A stretch of 10,173 nt of DNA from a bacterium. GTDB taxonomy: Bacteria; Actinomycetota; Acidimicrobiia; Acidimicrobiales; CATQHL01. This document shows positions 7,715 through 10,173 of the stretch, piece after piece. The translations under genes and the position numbers were made by a program. Numbering within the stretch: position 1 is the first letter of the stretch; every line of letters begins with the position of its first letter. The stretch covers positions 1 through 10,173 of the forward strand of contig JAPONU010000355.1 in NCBI GenBank assembly GCA_026713745.1, read 5' to 3'. The notes beneath the pieces were generated by a model. The model did not search any database. It was not told the origin of the DNA and saw only the letters and a list, made by a program, of their open reading frames with translations.

Positions 7715-7993
7715 ATGCACAAGCAGCGCGTCACGATCACAGTGGACGAGACTCTTCTCGCAGAGGCCAATGTGGCGGTCAGCGAGGGCCGCTCCCGGTC
7801 GGTGAGCGAGTGGGTCGGTGAAGCCATGGCAGAACGCCGTGCCAGGGATCGGCGCCTCGCCGCGCTCGACGATCTGATCTCCGAGTACGAGGCCACCCAC
7901 GGCTCCATCACCGACGAGGAGATCGCCGAACAGGCCCAGCGAGACCGGGATGCGGCCGGGTCATCGCGGGCAGCCGGCCGGCCGGCCGGATGA
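7715..7993 (+). CDS. vapB: Type II antitoxin, ribbon-helix-helix (VapB-like)
   Basis: The 92-residue protein starts with a ribbon-helix-helix DNA-binding fold: a strand QRVTITV (4-10), helix DETLLAEANVAVSEG (11-25), then a second helix SVSEWVGEAMAERR (29-42). A charged, probably helical C-terminal part (43-80) is where such antitoxins usually wrap the toxin. The protein should neutralise the toxin encoded just after it and repress the shared promoter. The genes overlap by ATGA. The last codons (AGRPAG) are formed by a CCGG tandem tract. The ATG at 7715 has no ribosome binding site, but the frame and the fold both start there. Pairing with a PIN protein makes the role clear; the exact VapB subgroup is not established. 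Confidence 0.85.
   Translation: MHKQRVTITVDETLLAEANVAVSEGRSRSVSEWVGEAMAERRARDRRLAALDDLISEYEATHGSITDEEIAEQAQRDRDAAGSSRAAGRPAG
7974..7989 (+). repeat. Tandem CCGG x4 tract abutting the toxin start codon
   Basis: Four perfect copies of CCGG end at the base before the toxin ATG and also encode the end of the antitoxin. The tract is self-complementary and occupies the position where a ribosome binding site would be. Confidence 0.85.
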
Positions 7994-8370
7994 GCCTCAT
8001 TCTCGATGCGGGTGCGTTCGTAGCGCTCGAGCGAAACGAGCGGGCGATGTGGCGGAGACTCAAGGCGACCCGGCGGTCAGGGACTCCGCCGATGACCCAC
8101 GGGGGCGTGATCGCTCAGGTCTGGCGCGGTGGAACCGGTCGTCAGGCCCAGCTGGCGCGGGCATTGCACGCCGTCGAGGTCGTCCCGCTCGATGGCGAGT
8201 TGGGACGCCGGGCCGGCGCGTTGCTCGCCCGTTCCGGCCTCACGGACGCAATCGACGCGGCACTGGCCGCCATGGCCGATCACGGCGATCAGATCATCAC
8301 GTCCGACCCGGACGACCTCGCCGCCCTCGCCGCCGCGAGCACCCGCCGGGTCGACATCGTCCCGACCTGA
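7990..8370 (+). CDS. vapC: Type II toxin, PIN-domain ribonuclease (VapC-like)
   Basis: The 126-residue protein has the PIN-domain start LILDAGAFVALERNE with the metal-binding D6. Further acidic positions are D86/D89 (TDAIDAALA) and D106/D108/D109 (TSDPDDL). The expected second-site glutamate is replaced by Q43 in VIAQVWRGG. I recall AQVWR as a recurring form in an actinobacterial VapC-like subgroup, so this need not mean loss of function. PIN toxins cut RNA (often tRNA or rRNA) with Mg2+ or Mn2+ and slow growth when free of antitoxin; the target here is unknown. The length is typical. The ATG overlaps the antitoxin stop (ATGA) and lacks a Shine-Dalgarno, so translation is probably coupled to the antitoxin. 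Confidence 0.87.
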   Translation: MSLILDAGAFVALERNERAMWRRLKATRRSGTPPMTHGGVIAQVWRGGTGRQAQLARALHAVEVVPLDGELGRRAGALLARSGLTDAIDAALAAMADHGDQIITSDPDDLAALAAASTRRVDIVPT

Positions 8371-8413
8371 ACCGTCCAGCCGCAGCACGGCTCAGAACCG
8401 AAGCACGACGAGC

Positions 8414-8445
8414 GGGAAGCGTCGCATCGGTCCTCCGACGCTCCC
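8414..8445 (+). terminator. Strong stem-loop after the toxin gene, candidate terminator
   Basis: GGGAAGCGTCG (8414-8424) pairs with CGACGCTCCC (8436-8445), giving ten base pairs with one bulged A and an 11-base loop, 44 bases after the toxin stop. No T-run follows, which is common for GC-rich actinobacterial terminators but lowers certainty. It lies between convergent genes and could act on both strands. A weaker 5-bp stem (8378-8392) sits closer to the toxin stop. Confidence 0.45.
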
Positions 8446-8539
8446 ACAGGGTCATACACGCAGCCCACGCCACCCGATCGGATCCGGTGTCGGGAACGAG
8501 GTCGCACACGAAGCACGAGTGCGCTCACCGCGATGAAAC

Positions 8540-8553
8540 TCGGTACGTACCGA
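8540..8553. other. Perfect 14-bp palindrome
   Basis: TCGGTACGTACCGA reads identically on both strands. With no loop it is a poor terminator. It looks more like a binding site for a symmetrical DNA-binding protein, but no protein can be named. It lies about 57 bases beyond the glyA stop codon. Confidence 0.6.
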
Positions 8554-8567
8554 AACCGGCCGTCACA

Positions 8568-8599
8568 GCGCGGACAGCCGCCCGCAGCCCGGTCCGCGC
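8568..8599 (-). terminator. Stem-loop after glyA, candidate terminator
   Basis: GCGCGGAC (8568-8575) and GTCCGCGC (8592-8599) form a perfect 8-bp stem with a 16-base loop, starting 11 bases after the glyA stop on the minus strand. No U-run follows. Its position and strength suggest a terminator of the GC-rich type. Confidence 0.5.
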
Positions 8600-8609
8600 C
8601 GAACCGTCT

Positions 8610-9872
8610 TCACATTGGCGGTGAGGCGGCTCGCGGGTAAGGCGTGAACCGGGCGCAGAGGGCGCGGACCTCCTCGCGCACCGCGGCCAGGACGGATTCG
8701 CCGCCGCGGTGGCGCAGGGTGTGGCCGATCAACGCCGCGATCTGCACCATCTCGTCGGGCCCCATTCCCTGCGTCGTGACGGCGGCCGCGCCGATGCGCA
8801 GCCCGCTGGTCACGAACGGGGAGCGCTCGTCACCGGGGATCGTGTTCTTGTTCAGCGTGATCCCCGCCCTGTCGAGCGTGGTCTGCGCCTCGGCGCCGGT
8901 GAGGTCGGCGTCGAAGGGGCGTAGATCCACCAGCATCAGGTGGTTGTCGGTCCCTCCGGAGACGAGGCGGAACCCCTCTCCGGCCAGCGCCGCTGCCAGC
9001 GCTCGGGCGTTGCCGACGATGCCCGCCGCGTAGCCGGCGAAGGCCGGGGTGGCGGCCTCGGCAAAGGCGACAGCCTTGGCGGCGATCACGTGCTCGAGGG
9101 GGCCTCCCTGGCTGCCGGGAAAGACCGCGCGGTCGATGGCGCGGGCATGGGGCTCCTTGCAGACGATGCAGCCGCCACGCGGGCCGCGCAGCGTCTTGTG
9201 GGTCGTGAACGTCACCACGTCGGCGTGGGGCACGGGGTCGGGATGCACACCGCCGGCGATGAGACCAGCGACGTGCGCCGCGTCGAACAGCAGGAGCGCG
9301 CCCACCTCGTCGGCGATGGCGCGCAGCGGCTCGGAGGGGATCAGCCGTGGGTACGCCGTGGCGCCGGCCACGATGAGGCGGGGGCGGTGCTCGAGAGCCA
9401 CCTCCCTGACCTCGTCGAAGTCGATGTGCTCGCTCTCGGCGTCGACGCCGTAGGCGACGAAGTTGTAAAGGATCCCGCTGGCATTGACCGGCGAACCGTG
9501 CGTCAGATGGCCGCCCTGATCGAGAGCCATGCCCAGCACTATGTCGCCGGGCTTCAGCAGGGCCTGGTAGACGGCCATGTTGGCGTTGGCACCCGAGTGG
9601 GGCTGGACGTTGGCGTGCTCGGCGCCGAACAGCTCGCGGACCCGGCTGCGGGCCAGTTCCTCCACCTCGTCGATCACCTGGTTACCGCCGTAGTAGCGAC
9701 GACCCGGGTAACCCTCGGCGTACTTGTTGGTGAGCGCCGAGCCGGTGGCGGCCAGCACGGCCGGGGAGGCGAAGTTCTCCGAGGCGATGAGCTGCAGCGT
9801 GGTGTTCTGACGCTCGACTTCGGCTTCGATGCGGCCGAACAGCACTTCGTCGTGGATATCGGGCCACGGCAT
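8610..9872 (-). CDS. glyA: Serine hydroxymethyltransferase
   Basis: The 420-residue enzyme interconverts serine plus tetrahydrofolate with glycine plus 5,10-methylene-tetrahydrofolate. It is cytosolic, PLP-dependent and the main source of one-carbon units. Signatures include LQLIASENF (26-34), NKYAEGYPGRRYYGG (49-63), FDAAHVAGLIAGG (196-208), the PLP lysine K226 in TTHKTLRGPRGG, and the substrate-binding R359 in SPFVTSGLRIG. Length is normal. ATG at 9872 is preceded by AAAGGAG six bases upstream and gives the usual short lead into FGRIEAEVERQN. An in-frame ATG at 9977 would add 35 residues unlike the family and has no support. The gene is on the same strand as the atp operon but is separated from it by the divergent toxin-antitoxin pair, so it is probably transcribed alone. 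All key residues checked are intact. Confidence 0.98.
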   Translation of the reverse strand: MPWPDIHDEVLFGRIEAEVERQNTTLQLIASENFASPAVLAATGSALTNKYAEGYPGRRYYGGNQVIDEVEELARSRVRELFGAEHANVQPHSGANANMAVYQALLKPGDIVLGMALDQGGHLTHGSPVNASGILYNFVAYGVDAESEHIDFDEVREVALEHRPRLIVAGATAYPRLIPSEPLRAIADEVGALLLFDAAHVAGLIAGGVHPDPVPHADVVTFTTHKTLRGPRGGCIVCKEPHARAIDRAVFPGSQGGPLEHVIAAKAVAFAEAATPAFAGYAAGIVGNARALAAALAGEGFRLVSGGTDNHLMLVDLRPFDADLTGAEAQTTLDRAGITLNKNTIPGDERSPFVTSGLRIGAAAVTTQGMGPDEMVQIAALIGHTLRHRGGESVLAAVREEVRALCARFTPYPRAASPPM

Positions 9873-10071
9873 CGCCTGCTCCTTTGCAAACTCCGCAGAC
9901 TTCGAGGCGCAGTATGCCGCCGATCCACCTGCCTCGGGCGGGCCACCAAGGGCCCAACCCCGTTCACCCAGGGACAACCTCCCCGGTTATCACACCAGCG
10001 CAAGCCCCGGACCACGCCTCCTATGCAATAGCCGGCAACGTGAAGGGAGCAGTCCGGGCTAGAAATACTCC
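9873..10071. other. Divergent intergenic region between glyA and the DUF4011 gene
   Basis: These 199 bases should hold promoters for both flanking genes. I found the glyA ribosome binding site (9879-9885) and a weak hairpin (GGGCC at 9940-9944 with GGCCC at 9951-9955), but no convincing -35/-10 pair on either strand and no recognisable glycine or folate riboswitch. Confidence 0.5.
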
Positions 10072-10173
10072 ATGTCGCGAGTCGATCACGTGCGCCATGC
10101 CGCGCGACAGTGGGCCGGCCAGCTCACGGACGTGTCCGGGCGCAACCGCCTGCTCTACTACAGACCTCTCAAG
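10072..10173 (+). CDS. DUF4011-type large helicase, N-terminal fragment (cut by window edge)
   Basis: Only 34 codons are visible. The peptide has a Trp (W14) followed by QLTDVSGRNRLLYYRPLK, close to the W-x(n)-LxDLTGRNRLLYYR motif that opens DUF4011 domains. Those domains stand at the N-terminus of very large superfamily 1 helicases, some with a C-terminal nuclease-like domain. Some relatives are anti-phage proteins (the Hhe type, DUF4011-helicase-Vsr), while others have no known role. The ATG at 10072 is the first after an in-frame TAG at 10060, so the start is well bounded. No Shine-Dalgarno precedes it; TAGAAA at 10060-10065 could be a poor -10 for a leaderless message. The gene is divergent from glyA. 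The call rests on one short motif and cannot be tested further within this window. Confidence 0.65.
   Translation, partial: MSRVDHVRHAARQWAGQLTDVSGRNRLLYYRPLK

Noticed and set aside
7950..8624. A 224-codon plus-strand frame overlapping the toxin gene
   Set aside because: It is out of frame with a clear PIN-domain gene, Arg/Gly-rich, and lacks recognisable domains.
9873..9977. A 35-residue N-terminal extension of glyA
   Set aside because: The residues are unlike the family, and a strong AAAGGAG stands before the ATG at 9872.
9873..9990. A glycine or folate riboswitch upstream of glyA
   Set aside because: Only one weak 5-bp hairpin was seen and no conserved core of those classes was recognised.

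Overview
The window is GC-rich bacterial chromosome and is mostly an F1Fo ATP synthase operon on the minus strand. Several traits suggest a high-GC actinobacterium, possibly of an Acidimicrobiia-like lineage: base composition, an acidic C-terminal tail on the alpha subunit, an actinobacterial-type beta subunit (LASTSTIL), a PIN/ribbon-helix-helix toxin-antitoxin pair of an actinobacterial type, and TANNNT-like -10 boxes. The b and delta subunits are separate genes, not fused as in mycobacteria. The lineage is inferred from protein features only.

Layout, read in the operon's own direction (right to left): a small AtpZ-like membrane protein (7200-7475), an AtpI-like four-helix protein (6668-7207), atpB (a), atpE (c), atpF (b), atpH (delta), atpA (alpha), atpG (gamma), atpD (beta) and the first 28 codons of atpC (epsilon), which runs off the left edge. 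The order is canonical. Spacing is tight, with overlapping stop/start codons at three early junctions and a ribosome binding site spanning the atpH stop codon. The only loose junction is atpB-atpE (124 nt), which carries short direct repeats. The catalytic and proton-path residues I looked for are present, so the complex should be functional and H+-coupled. The most unusual subunit is AtpF: at 264 residues it carries an apparent signal peptide and a roughly 65-residue extracytoplasmic segment with two cysteines ahead of the usual membrane helix and stalk.

Right of the atp operon, and divergent from it, is a two-gene type II toxin-antitoxin module (7715-8370): a ribbon-helix-helix antitoxin overlapping a PIN-domain toxin by ATGA. 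It may be transcribed without a leader, and a tandem CCGG tract abuts the toxin start codon. It converges on glyA (serine hydroxymethyltransferase, minus strand, 8610-9872) across 239 bases that hold several hairpins and a perfect 14-bp palindrome. In many bacteria glyA lies near the atp operon, so the toxin-antitoxin pair looks like an insertion into that neighbourhood.

At the right edge, divergent from glyA, the first 34 codons of a plus-strand gene match the start of DUF4011-type large helicases, a group that includes anti-phage proteins. Whether a defence locus begins here cannot be judged from this window. No RNA gene, CRISPR array, insertion sequence or prophage gene was seen.
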